Shown: piece after piece, positions 41,928 to 49,540 of the stretch
Layout of the letters: each line of letters starts with the position of its first letter
How positions within the stretch are numbered: the first letter of the stretch is position 1
Assembly (NCBI GenBank): GCA_016191845.1
Contig: JACPVF010000011.1
Coordinates: 62,001 to 126,000 of the forward strand
Source of the DNA: Chloroflexota bacterium
GTDB lineage: Bacteria > Chloroflexota > Anaerolineae > Anaerolineales > Villigracilaceae
Reading direction: 5' to 3'
Length of the DNA stretch: 64,000 nt
Notes under the pieces: generated by a model
Told to the model about the DNA's origin: nothing
The model's database searches: none
The model's input: only the letters and a program-made list of their open reading frames with translations
Program-made: the position numbers and the translations under genes

Positions 41928-42776
41928 TTAACTCATCCTGCGAACGCGGTCTTCAACATCCTGTGCAAAGCGCTGGATCAGGTCATTGGCAAACGAGGCC
42001 GGGTTCAAAGAGGCATCGTTCATCAGCGGACTCATGTCCATCGCGTAAGACAGCCCGGTCGTATTGTCCACGCCATGCGACTCAAAGTACGTGGCATTGG
42101 CACGGCGGCGGCCCATCGACGCCAGGTCATAGCGTTTGCCGCCGACGATCTGTGAATCAAAGACTCCCAATAAGGCGAACTGTAAATTCTCGTGAGCAGA
42201 CACGTCCATCTGGACCTTGTCCGAATCGACCATCCAATCCAACGCGCGCCAGACCTCACAGCCCAACAAGCGCTCGGGACGTTCAACCGGGTCCAGCTTC
42301 CGAAGAGCCTCCACCACCCTCAAAGCGACCGAGACATGCGTGTTATGCTTGTCGGCCAGATTGTGGGTATAGATGACCTGCGGCTTCGTGGCGCGGATCA
42401 GCGCAACCAGGTCCTCGACGGGTTCAGGGCGTGCGGCGTCCTTGATGATCTTGCTGGGATAATCCAGCATGATCTGGGCGGCATACTCCCCCACGATGGC
42501 GGCTTTGCGCTGTTCTTTGAAGCGTACTTCGCGCATCTCGTCATCGGTATAGGTCTCGTATAGACTGTTGCGCGGAGAACCGCGCCCATCGGTCACGACC
42601 ACGCCCGTGAACCATTTGTCCTTCTGCTGGAAGCACTCCAGGATCGGCTGGGCGGCCATGATCTCGATATCATCCTGATGAGCGGAGATGCACAAGTGCG
42701 TTGTGCGCGCCAGCGCCGCATCCACGGGCTGGGAGTCAGGGACGAAGATTTCGGAGGTGTTGAGATGAAAGTTCAT
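41928..42776 (-). CDS. PIG-L-family deacetylase, probably acting on GlcNAc
   Basis: A 282-residue zinc hydrolase. The first ligand motif is ISAHQDDIEIM, with Gln in place of the usual Pro; later THNLADKHNTHVSVA supplies the remaining His. The family deacetylates GlcNAc groups. In this cluster it would do the job that NagA does in other bacteria, or deacetylate the disaccharide as in archaeal chitin breakdown. It is encoded between the binding protein and the kinase-like protein, in the same direction. Confidence 0.85.
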   Translation of the reverse strand: MNFHLNTSEIFVPDSQPVDAALARTTHLCISAHQDDIEIMAAQPILECFQQKDKWFTGVVVTDGRGSPRNSLYETYTDDEMREVRFKEQRKAAIVGEYAAQIMLDYPSKIIKDAARPEPVEDLVALIRATKPQVIYTHNLADKHNTHVSVALRVVEALRKLDPVERPERLLGCEVWRALDWMVDSDKVQMDVSAHENLQFALLGVFDSQIVGGKRYDLASMGRRRANATYFESHGVDNTTGLSYAMDMSPLMNDASLNPASFANDLIQRFAQDVEDRVRRMS

Positions 42777-42788
42777 AGAATTCCTTTT

Positions 42789-42876
42789 ATGTCATTGCGA
42801 GACGGTGTTCTTCCGTCGAAGCAATCTCCTGTTATTGGGAGGTTGCTTCGCTACCTACGGTCGCTCGCAACGACAT
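42789..42876. repeat. Dispersed palindromic repeat, copy B
   Basis: An 88-bp element with ends ATGTCATTGCGAG and CTCGCAACGACAT and an inner stem-loop CGAAGCAATCTCC to GGGAGGTTGCTTCG. It is the same family as 24438-24537. It sits between two genes of the amino-sugar cluster and would fold in the mRNA. Confidence 0.82.
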
Positions 42877-42881
42877 GAAAA

Positions 42882-44264
42882 TTACAATGCGGGCAAACTT
42901 GCCGCAGCCACCGACTGGCCCACACGGCGGACCTTCTCATCGGGCAGGTGCAGACTGATGCGTTCAAGCAGTTCGGGGAACTCGACCTGGAACACTTTGC
43001 GTGCGCCTTCGAGCAGCAGGTCGCCGCCACGGCCCGAGGTGCAGCGGCCGAGGATCAGCACGTGCTTGAGGTCATAGAATTCGGCGTAGTGCGCCAGGCC
43101 GTAGCCCAAGTACACACCCATGCTCTGCCAGATTTTGAGCGCGCCTTCGTGGCCCGCTTCCAATTTCTCTTGCACGAACTTCAACTTCTCAGCGTCGGTG
43201 ACGTCAGTGGGAAGCTCGATGCCCGCCTTCGGCGCCAGGCGGAAGACGCACTGCTGCGAGAAATACGAAGCGCCACAGCCTTTGTCGCCCGACCACTCCT
43301 CCACGGGCGCGTCGACGCTGTAATCGATGGGTGCAAAGGCCAGTTCGTTCAGCCAGCCCATGATGTGACCGTCCATATTGACGTAACCCGCCGCTTCGCT
43401 CGACCCGAGCGCAATGCCCAGAATGCCATTGTCTTCAATGGACATCGAGCCCGCCAGCGCGGTGACGTCACCGTCGTTGATGACCTCCAACGGGACGTTC
43501 ATCTCTGCGTGCAGGCGCTGGAAGATGGACTTGACCTCGCCAAAGCGTTCGCGCGGTACACCGCGGAACAGTGACGCCACCATCGGGCGGTTGTCGATGT
43601 AGATGCCCGCCGAGCTGCCGCCAATGGCGTCCACGCGCGGCATCTTCGAGGCGGCGGTCTTCAACGCAGTGAGGATCTCGCTGTAGTGATACGCGGGGTC
43701 GTCATGCTTGCGCGGCTCCCAGATGACCTCTTCGCTGTAGATGGGATTCCCGTCCACAACGGCGCTGACCTTACGGTCCGAGGCGCCCAGGTCGAAGCCA
43801 ATGCGACAGCCTGCCAGGTGACGTCCCAGCGACTTGCCCGTCTCACGCGCGGCGGGGACTTCATCCGCGGTGCAGGAGATGACGCGGAAGGTTTTTTCGT
43901 AGACCTGATCCCCCATGAAGTGGAAGTCGAACTTCTGCACGCCGCTGGCCGAATACAGCTTGTTCAGGTGGTCAGCGATCCCGCGTGGGCCGCCCACGTA
44001 GACCGTATGTCCACCGCGCTGCCACAACAGGAACTTGACGATGCGCTCCACGTACGGCAGGTTGGCGTCAAAATTGGGATGACCTTCGGGATAGACCAGA
44101 GTCTCATAGCGCGAGAACTCGGTTTCGCTGCGCTCCAATCCGAGCACGAGCGGCACACCGACCGAAGCCACCTGCACACGGAAGGCGCGGTTGGCCAACA
44201 CGGCGGGACGGAAGGACTCATCCAGCGGGGGAAGAACGGAAGGAGAAACAAGTACAAAAGTCAT
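42882..44264 (-). CDS. ASKHA-fold (ROK-like) sugar kinase-like protein
   Basis: A 460-residue protein. The central part has actin-fold kinase signatures: phosphate-1-like GFDLGASDRKVSAVVDG (about 175), GGSSAGIYI, NDGDVTALAG and GIALGSSEAAGYV. The first 160 residues (VLVSPSVLPPLDESFRPAVL and on) are an extra domain I do not recognise. It lacks the ROK zinc motif. In context it could be the glucosamine or GlcNAc kinase. Its start overlaps the stop of the ROK repressor (TAATG), so the two are coupled. The ASKHA fold is clear; the substrate is inferred. Confidence 0.75.
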   Translation of the reverse strand: MTFVLVSPSVLPPLDESFRPAVLANRAFRVQVASVGVPLVLGLERSETEFSRYETLVYPEGHPNFDANLPYVERIVKFLLWQRGGHTVYVGGPRGIADHLNKLYSASGVQKFDFHFMGDQVYEKTFRVISCTADEVPAARETGKSLGRHLAGCRIGFDLGASDRKVSAVVDGNPIYSEEVIWEPRKHDDPAYHYSEILTALKTAASKMPRVDAIGGSSAGIYIDNRPMVASLFRGVPRERFGEVKSIFQRLHAEMNVPLEVINDGDVTALAGSMSIEDNGILGIALGSSEAAGYVNMDGHIMGWLNELAFAPIDYSVDAPVEEWSGDKGCGASYFSQQCVFRLAPKAGIELPTDVTDAEKLKFVQEKLEAGHEGALKIWQSMGVYLGYGLAHYAEFYDLKHVLILGRCTSGRGGDLLLEGARKVFQVEFPELLERISLHLPDEKVRRVGQSVAAASLPAL

Positions 44265-45442
44265 TAACTATCCTCGGCGCCCGTAAAGAGCAGGGAATAA
44301 TCGTCCAGAAGCAACAAGGCCGAAGCGCCCAGGATGCAGCCCCGATAATCGAGCTTGCCGATCTCCAACTGCGTGCCCTCGGCCATGCGCGTCAACGCAG
44401 CCTCCTGCATCGCGTGGTTGACCGAGTCGAGCCAGGCATCGCCGAAGCGGGTCATATCGCCCGTCAGGACGATCTTTTGAATATTGAGTGTGCCGATCAA
44501 ATTGGCCAGCGAGGTACCGAGATAATGTCCCGCGTCGAGCACAGCCGCGCGGACCTGCGTATCACCCGCCTCAAAAGCGGCGCGAATCTCATCCAGCGTG
44601 GACCCCTGGCCTGTTTCCGTTTGGACACGGCGGACCACCGCCTGGGCGCTGGCCACCGTTTCGAGGCATCCACGCTTGCCGCAGCGGCATTGCGCACCAT
44701 TCTCTTGCACCACCACGTGACCGATCTCGCCCGCGCCGCCACCGTCACCCTGGAACAGGCGTCCGTTGATCAGGATGCCCGCACCAATACCATGCTTGAC
44801 GTTGACCACCACCAGGTTGCCGTCGGGCTCATGCTCGCCATAGACATACTCGCCGATGGCGGTCGCCTGGCTGTCGTTGAGCACGGTCACGGGCAGGCGG
44901 TAACGCTCTTCGAGCAGATTCGCCAAAGGCAGGTCGCGCCACTCGAGGTTCACGGCATTGACCACGATTCCCTCGCGGGTGTGGATCAGGCCTGGGGCCC
45001 CCACCCCGATCCCAACGATGGGCTTCCATTCCGTCTTGAGTAACTCATCCAGGATCTGATAGACCTGTTCGAGCGCCTGCTGGCCATTGCCGCTATGCAC
45101 GGGCAACTCGACCGTCTGCTTGATCTCGCCGCGCAGGTTGACGATTGCGCCGATGAATTTATCCTGCGCCAGGTTCAAGCCAATCAAGTAACGGGCATCC
45201 GCCACCAGACTGAGCAGGATCGGATTCTTACCGCCCAGCGAGGAACCAAAACCAACTTCCTTCACCAGACCCTCAGCCAACAGCCCCGCCACGGCATCCG
45301 AGACGGTGGTACGAGTCAGCATGGTCACGCGGGCAATCTCCGCGCGGCTGATGGTCTCGTTCGCGAAAATGGTTCGCAAGACGAGATCGCGGTTGTGCTG
45401 TTTGGTCTGTTGATGAGTTGCTTTTTTCATGGCAAGTTCCAT
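44264..45442 (-). CDS. ROK-family transcriptional repressor (NagC/XylR type)
   Basis: A 392-residue regulator. An N-terminal winged helix (about 10-70: ISRAEIARVTMLTRTTVSDA) precedes a ROK domain with GIGVGAPGLI, NDSQATAIGEYVYG, GIGAGILING and the zinc motif CRCGKRGCLET. Start ATG 45442 or ATG 45430; the spacing of a weak GGAAC favours the second. It probably senses GlcNAc, glucosamine or a phosphate ester and controls the cluster that follows, via the palindrome at 45449-45475. Confidence 0.92.
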   Translation of the reverse strand: MELAMKKATHQQTKQHNRDLVLRTIFANETISRAEIARVTMLTRTTVSDAVAGLLAEGLVKEVGFGSSLGGKNPILLSLVADARYLIGLNLAQDKFIGAIVNLRGEIKQTVELPVHSGNGQQALEQVYQILDELLKTEWKPIVGIGVGAPGLIHTREGIVVNAVNLEWRDLPLANLLEERYRLPVTVLNDSQATAIGEYVYGEHEPDGNLVVVNVKHGIGAGILINGRLFQGDGGGAGEIGHVVVQENGAQCRCGKRGCLETVASAQAVVRRVQTETGQGSTLDEIRAAFEAGDTQVRAAVLDAGHYLGTSLANLIGTLNIQKIVLTGDMTRFGDAWLDSVNHAMQEAALTRMAEGTQLEIGKLDYRGCILGASALLLLDDYSLLFTGAEDS

Positions 45443-45448
45443 CGGTTA

Positions 45449-45475
45449 CTTTGTAAATTCACTGGACTTACAAAG
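45449..45475. promoter_or_regulatory. ROK repressor operator
   Basis: CTTTGTAA and TTACAAAG form an imperfect 27-bp palindrome with an 11-base middle, directly at the predicted start site of the ROK gene. This placement supports autorepression. Confidence 0.7.
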
Positions 45476-45478
45476 CAG

Positions 45479-45506
45479 ATTCTACAGAGAATCAAACAAA
45501 AGTCAA
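45479..45506 (-). promoter_or_regulatory. Promoter of the amino-sugar cluster
   Basis: On the minus strand TTGACT (45506-45501), a 16-base spacer and TAGAAT (45484-45479). The start site, about 45472, falls inside the ROK operator. Confidence 0.72.
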
Positions 45507-45588
45507 GTCCCAATTCCCCCGCCCTGACAAATGACTGTGATCAGGGTATTTTCATCACATCACGCGCATGAATGCTCAAACCTTTCTC

Positions 45589-45616
45589 TTGACAATCAGT
45601 AAATTGGGAGTAAAAT
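45589..45616 (+). promoter_or_regulatory. Promoter of the iron-uptake operon
   Basis: TTGACA (45589-45594), a 16-base spacer and TAAAAT (45611-45616). The start would be at about 45623, within the DtxR-like box. Confidence 0.8.
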
Positions 45617-45619
45617 ATT

Positions 45620-45635
45620 TTTAGTCTAAGCTAAA
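45620..45635. promoter_or_regulatory. Candidate DtxR/MntR-type metal-regulator box
   Basis: TTTAGTCTAAGCTAAA has TTTAG/CTAAA arms and matches TTAGGTTAGSCTAA, the DtxR/IdeR-type half of the consensus, at most positions. It covers the predicted start site of a transcript that carries two DtxR-family genes and feoB. Confidence 0.55.
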
Positions 45636-45657
45636 TTTTATTATAGGCAATTCTAAT

Positions 45658-46359
45658 ATGAATGATTCCAATTTCTCCTTACAATTGACTGGCCTCCTCG
45701 CCATCCTGGGAGCACTTCTATACGCAATTGGGGATGTAATGCTTCTCGCCAGCAAGGTGAACCTCGACGAGTATCCCAAGCTCAAGCCCTTCGCCAAGCT
45801 CCTGTCCGATGCAGAGCGGATGGCTGCCCTCTCCCCCGCCCGCATGATGGGTGGCGCACTGATGGGTGTCTTCTCCACGCCGCTGATCCTGGCAGGGTTC
45901 TGGTTGACCTATCGAGGGCTGAGCATCTCAGAGTCCGCACTGGCTTTGGTCACCGCCCTGCTGTTCGGCTTCTCAACGGTGGTAGACGCGTTCGTGCACG
46001 GCTCATTCTTTTACATGGGCGAATACGTCCGCGCGTTGAATCAGGTGGATGAGTCCTCCCAGCCTGTGATCGCGGATATGGTCGTCCGTCACCGCAAAGT
46101 GCTCCTCATCACGTATGTTCCCTTGATGCTGTCAGCCATCCTGGCCTCGATCCTGTTCTCGGTCTTGGTGGCCCAAGGCGGGACAGCCTTCCCCATCTGG
46201 ATGGCTGCCGTCAACCCCGTCACGATCACGGTCGTCTGGATGTCTGGCAAACGCATCCTGCCGCAGTTCGTCCGTGACTGGACCGAAGGCGCGGGCTTCA
46301 ACATTGCCTACCTCACTTTCTTTTCTTGCGTCACCCTCATCCTTTGGAACGGTATCTAA
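45658..46359 (+). CDS. Multi-pass membrane protein of unknown function (DUF6796-like)
   Basis: A 233-residue protein with six or seven hydrophobic segments (LLAILGALLYAIGDVMLLAS first). It resembles the DUF6796 group from memory; the role is unknown. A polar loop near residue 100 reads DAFVHGSFFYMGEY. It is the first gene after a strong promoter with a DtxR-like box, and its stop overlaps the next start (TAATG), so it is expected to be iron- or manganese-controlled. Confidence 0.7.
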   Translation: MNDSNFSLQLTGLLAILGALLYAIGDVMLLASKVNLDEYPKLKPFAKLLSDAERMAALSPARMMGGALMGVFSTPLILAGFWLTYRGLSISESALALVTALLFGFSTVVDAFVHGSFFYMGEYVRALNQVDESSQPVIADMVVRHRKVLLITYVPLMLSAILASILFSVLVAQGGTAFPIWMAAVNPVTITVVWMSGKRILPQFVRDWTEGAGFNIAYLTFFSCVTLILWNGI

Positions 46360-47021
46360 TGTCGGAGATTCTCACCCAGTCCATTCAGGACTACCTCAAA
46401 CAAATTTACGATCTGAGCGCCGACGGCACGCCTGCCAGCACCAACGATCTGGCCGCACGTCTTGGCGTGGCCCCCGCTTCGGTGACGGGCATGCTGCAAC
46501 GACTGTCCAATGTCTCGCCTGCATTGGTGGTTTATAAAAAGCACCAGGGTGCCACCCTTACGGTCGAGGGAGAACGCGCTGCGCTGGAGGTCATTCGTCA
46601 TCACCGCCTGCTCGAGACCTGGCTCGTCCAGACGCTGGGCTACACCTGGGACGAGGTCCACGAGGAGGCCTGCCGCCTGGAGCACGTCATCTCGGAAGAC
46701 TTTGAGCGCCGCATCGCCGCCGCGTTGGGGAATCCTGTACGCGATCCGCACGGCGACCTCATCCCCACCGCTGACCTGACCATGCCCAACGATGACACCC
46801 GCCCCCTCGCCTCATTGCGGACGGGGGAAGCTGGCACCGTCAAACGGGTCCACGGCGCCGACCCCGCCTTTCTCCGCCACCTCCAAGGGCTGGGACTCGT
46901 CCCAGGCGCGCAAGTCCACGTGCAGGCTTATTCCGAGTTCGACGGCAATCTGACCCTTCAAGTCGACTCTCACCCCGCCTGCGTGGTGGGTCTCGCCATC
47001 ACCAAACAAGTTTTTGTATAG
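46359..47021 (+). CDS. DtxR/MntR-family metal-dependent regulator
   Basis: A 220-residue protein. The N-terminal winged helix carries STNDLAARLGVAPASVTGML. The metal-binding and dimer domain has HHRLLETWL, EACRLEHVIS and DPHGDLIP, the usual His/Glu ligands. A C-terminal FeoA-like SH3 domain (about 145-220) is present, as in DtxR and IdeR. ATG 46359 overlaps the previous stop; an upstream in-frame start at 46326 lies inside that gene. It should repress at the box at 45620 when iron or manganese is plentiful. Confidence 0.92.
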   Translation: MSEILTQSIQDYLKQIYDLSADGTPASTNDLAARLGVAPASVTGMLQRLSNVSPALVVYKKHQGATLTVEGERAALEVIRHHRLLETWLVQTLGYTWDEVHEEACRLEHVISEDFERRIAAALGNPVRDPHGDLIPTADLTMPNDDTRPLASLRTGEAGTVKRVHGADPAFLRHLQGLGLVPGAQVHVQAYSEFDGNLTLQVDSHPACVVGLAITKQVFV

Positions 47022-47084
47022 CACATCTTTTTCAAGAAACGGACGAGTTTCATGCCTGTTTCAGAAAGTTTATAGGTATCTCAC

Positions 47085-47681
47085 ATGAACGAAAACATTT
47101 TTCGCATTCTGGCTGCCCTGATCCTGTTCTCAGGAACCGGCATCTCCATTTACTTCCGCTCCAAAGCGGACAGGGCCAGCGGCGGATCCATCTCGCGCAG
47201 TGCGGATGGAAACCTCATGATGACGGTCATCCGTCTGGTTGGATTGGTCCTTTGGCTGAGCCCGCTGGTGTACCTCGTCCATCCCGCCTGGATGAGCTGG
47301 TCCAAGATCGGGCTGCCCGATTGGATCCGCTGGTTGGGCGTGGGGATCGGCATTCTGTGCGTCCTCGGAATTTACTGGCTGTTCATCAGCATTGGAAGTG
47401 GAATCACCCCCACCAGCGCGACCCGCAAGGAACACAAACTTGTCACGAGCGGAATCTATCGCTGGGTGAGGCATCCGTTGTACACGGTCGGATCATCCTT
47501 TATTGGAGCGTTCGGCCTGATGGCGGATAACTGGTTCATTATCATGATGGCCGCGCTGGCATTCATCGCAATGGCCGTCCGCACGCCAAAAGAGGAAGCC
47601 AACCTCATCGCCAAATTCGGCGACGAATATCGAAACTATATGAAGACCACTGGCGCATTCCTGCCAAAACTTAAACCATAG
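47085..47681 (+). CDS. Isoprenylcysteine carboxyl methyltransferase-like membrane protein
   Basis: A 198-residue protein with about five helices and the ICMT/PEMT-type signature LVTSGIYRWVRHPLYTVGSS, followed by KEEANLIAKFGDEYRNYMK. In bacteria these are small integral-membrane methyltransferases using SAM, of largely unknown substrate. It sits inside the iron operon, 63 bases after the DtxR gene and 9 before the next, with no promoter of its own that I can see. Confidence 0.85.
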   Translation: MNENIFRILAALILFSGTGISIYFRSKADRASGGSISRSADGNLMMTVIRLVGLVLWLSPLVYLVHPAWMSWSKIGLPDWIRWLGVGIGILCVLGIYWLFISIGSGITPTSATRKEHKLVTSGIYRWVRHPLYTVGSSFIGAFGLMADNWFIIMMAALAFIAMAVRTPKEEANLIAKFGDEYRNYMKTTGAFLPKLKP

Positions 47682-47690
47682 AGGCATTCC

Positions 47691-48695
47691 ATGAACCTGC
47701 TGTATTGGAGCATTCTTGTCCTTGCGTTGGCGCTGATCCTCTTCCTGCCGCGCGTGGGCCTGCTAGCACTCTACAAGAACTGGCGCACGGCTTACGAACG
47801 CGAACAGGTGGAGGACGCGCTCAAACACCTGCTCGACCGCGAACAAAGCGGACGGCACGCCTCGCCCGAGTCGTTGGGCGGCACGCTCGACCTTTCGCGC
47901 GCCAAGGCCACACGCCTGATCGAGACAATGGAGACTCAGGGCCTGATCGAATCGCGCGGCGCAGAATTGCATCTCACCGCCGAGGGCGAACGCTGGGCCT
48001 TGCACGTGGTCCGTGCGCACCGCTTGTGGGAGCGATATCTGGCCGACGAGGCCCGCATGCCGCTGGGACAAATTCACGGCGAGGCACATCGCCGCGAACA
48101 CAACCTGACCGACGCCCAACTGGACGCGCTGGATGCAGCCCTCGGCCACCCGACGCGCGATCCGCATGGCGACTTCATCCCCACCCGCGAGGGGTCCCTG
48201 CCCAAAGCGGAGGGAACACCGCTGACGGCGTGGCAGGCCGATCGTCCCGCCCGCATCGTCCACCTGGAGGATGAACCCGCCATCGCGTTCGAGCAGATCC
48301 TTGCGGCGGGGTTGCGCCTCGGGCAGACCATCCGTATTTTGGAGCGCACGCCGCAACGCCTGATCCTGAGCGACGGCGAGAACGAATACCGCCTGGCTCC
48401 GACCGTGGCCGCCAATGTGACAGTGGCCCCGCTGCCCGAGAGCGAACTGCTCAAACGAGAGGCCATGCCGCTGGTGGAACTGTCCCACGCACAAAAGGCC
48501 GAGATCGTCACCCTCGACGAGGCTGTGCAGGGCTTCACCCGCCGCCGCTTCCTCGACCTGGGTCTGACACCTGGCACGATCATCTACCCCGAACTGCAAA
48601 ACTTTTTCGGCGACCCGCGTGCCTACCGCGTGCGTGGCACGTTGATCGCCCTGCGCAAAGATCAGGCCGCGCAGATTTGGGTGAAACCTGTTTAG
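47691..48695 (+). CDS. Membrane-tethered DtxR-like regulator fused to FeoA-type domains
   Basis: A 334-residue protein. It opens with one membrane helix (NLLYWSILVLALALILFLP, about 2-24). Then comes a DtxR-type winged helix (LDLSRAKATRLIETMETQGL), a metal domain with HRLWERYLADE, EAHRREHNLT and DPHGDFIP, and two FeoA/SH3-like segments (about 185-260 and 262-334). It is directly followed by feoB. FeoA is normally a small separate partner of FeoB, so the tail may serve that role while the N-terminus ties it to the membrane. Confidence 0.85.
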   Translation: MNLLYWSILVLALALILFLPRVGLLALYKNWRTAYEREQVEDALKHLLDREQSGRHASPESLGGTLDLSRAKATRLIETMETQGLIESRGAELHLTAEGERWALHVVRAHRLWERYLADEARMPLGQIHGEAHRREHNLTDAQLDALDAALGHPTRDPHGDFIPTREGSLPKAEGTPLTAWQADRPARIVHLEDEPAIAFEQILAAGLRLGQTIRILERTPQRLILSDGENEYRLAPTVAANVTVAPLPESELLKREAMPLVELSHAQKAEIVTLDEAVQGFTRRRFLDLGLTPGTIIYPELQNFFGDPRAYRVRGTLIALRKDQAAQIWVKPV

Positions 48696-48703
48696 AGGAA
48701 ACC

Positions 48704-49540
48704 ATGACCAACACAAAAATCAACCTCCCCACCGAACAGTGCGAGGCCTGCCCTGCCTTTTATCAACTCGAGCAGATGGGCATCAAGGTCGGCGACTTCG
48801 ACCGTGTCATCGCGCTGGCGGGCAACCCCAACACGGGTAAGTCCACGCTCTTCAACACATTGACGGGCCTCAAGCAGCACACCGGCAACTGGCCTGGCAA
48901 GACCGTCACGCGCGCCGAGGGCGGCTACCAATTCAACAACGTCAAATATAAGTTAGTGGACCTGCCTGGCACCTACTCGCTACTCTCGGCTTCGCAAGAC
49001 GAGGAAGTGGCCCGCGACTTCATCCTGTTCGGCCAGCCCGACTGCACCATCGTCGTCACGGATGCGACCGCGCTGGAGCGCAATCTCAATCTGGCGATGC
49101 AGGTGATGGAGATCACCGATCACGTGGTGGTGGCCGTCAACCTGATGGACGAGGCCCGCCGCAAAGGCCTGGAAGTGGACGCCCGCTCCCTGAGCCGCGA
49201 CCTGGGCGTGCCCGCCATCCCGATCACCGCCCGCACGGGCGAGGGCGTCCACACCCTGCTGGCGACGGTGGCCGAAGTGATCGAAGGCAAGGTCGCCACC
49301 AAGCCCATCCGTGTGAATGGCACGCCCGAGTTCCAGAAAGCGGTCTACGAATTGGCGGCCATGATTGAGCAGATGTCGCCAGGCATCCCGAATGCGCGCT
49401 GGCTGGCCATCCGCTTGTTAGACGGCGACGCCCGCGTGCAGCAGGCGATCACCAGCGGTGAACTGAACGAGATTGTCGCCCGCCAGCAGCGCGCCGACGT
49501 GCAATTTAGCGGAAAGATGTCCGTGGAAGGCAGGCAATAA
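48704..49540 (+). CDS. feoB: FeoB GTPase domain as a separate protein (split FeoB, N-part)
   Basis: A 278-residue protein equal to the cytosolic NFeoB region. G1 is GNPNTGKST, the switch region has NWPGKTVTRAEG, G3 is DLPGTYSL, G4 is NLMDEA and G5 is near TARTGEG; a GDI-like helical bundle follows. ATG 48704 has AGAGGAAA before it; the 27-base upstream extension overlaps the previous gene. In most bacteria this domain is fused to the permease; here a TAATG junction separates them. The cysteine pair near the N-terminus (EQCEACPAF) is unusual. Confidence 0.92.
   Translation: MTNTKINLPTEQCEACPAFYQLEQMGIKVGDFDRVIALAGNPNTGKSTLFNTLTGLKQHTGNWPGKTVTRAEGGYQFNNVKYKLVDLPGTYSLLSASQDEEVARDFILFGQPDCTIVVTDATALERNLNLAMQVMEITDHVVVAVNLMDEARRKGLEVDARSLSRDLGVPAIPITARTGEGVHTLLATVAEVIEGKVATKPIRVNGTPEFQKAVYELAAMIEQMSPGIPNARWLAIRLLDGDARVQQAITSGELNEIVARQQRADVQFSGKMSVEGRQ

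Noticed and set aside
24438-42876. CRISPR or tandem-repeat interpretation of the shared repeats
   Set aside because: Only two copies, 18 kb apart, each internally palindromic and without spacers. They are dispersed repeats.
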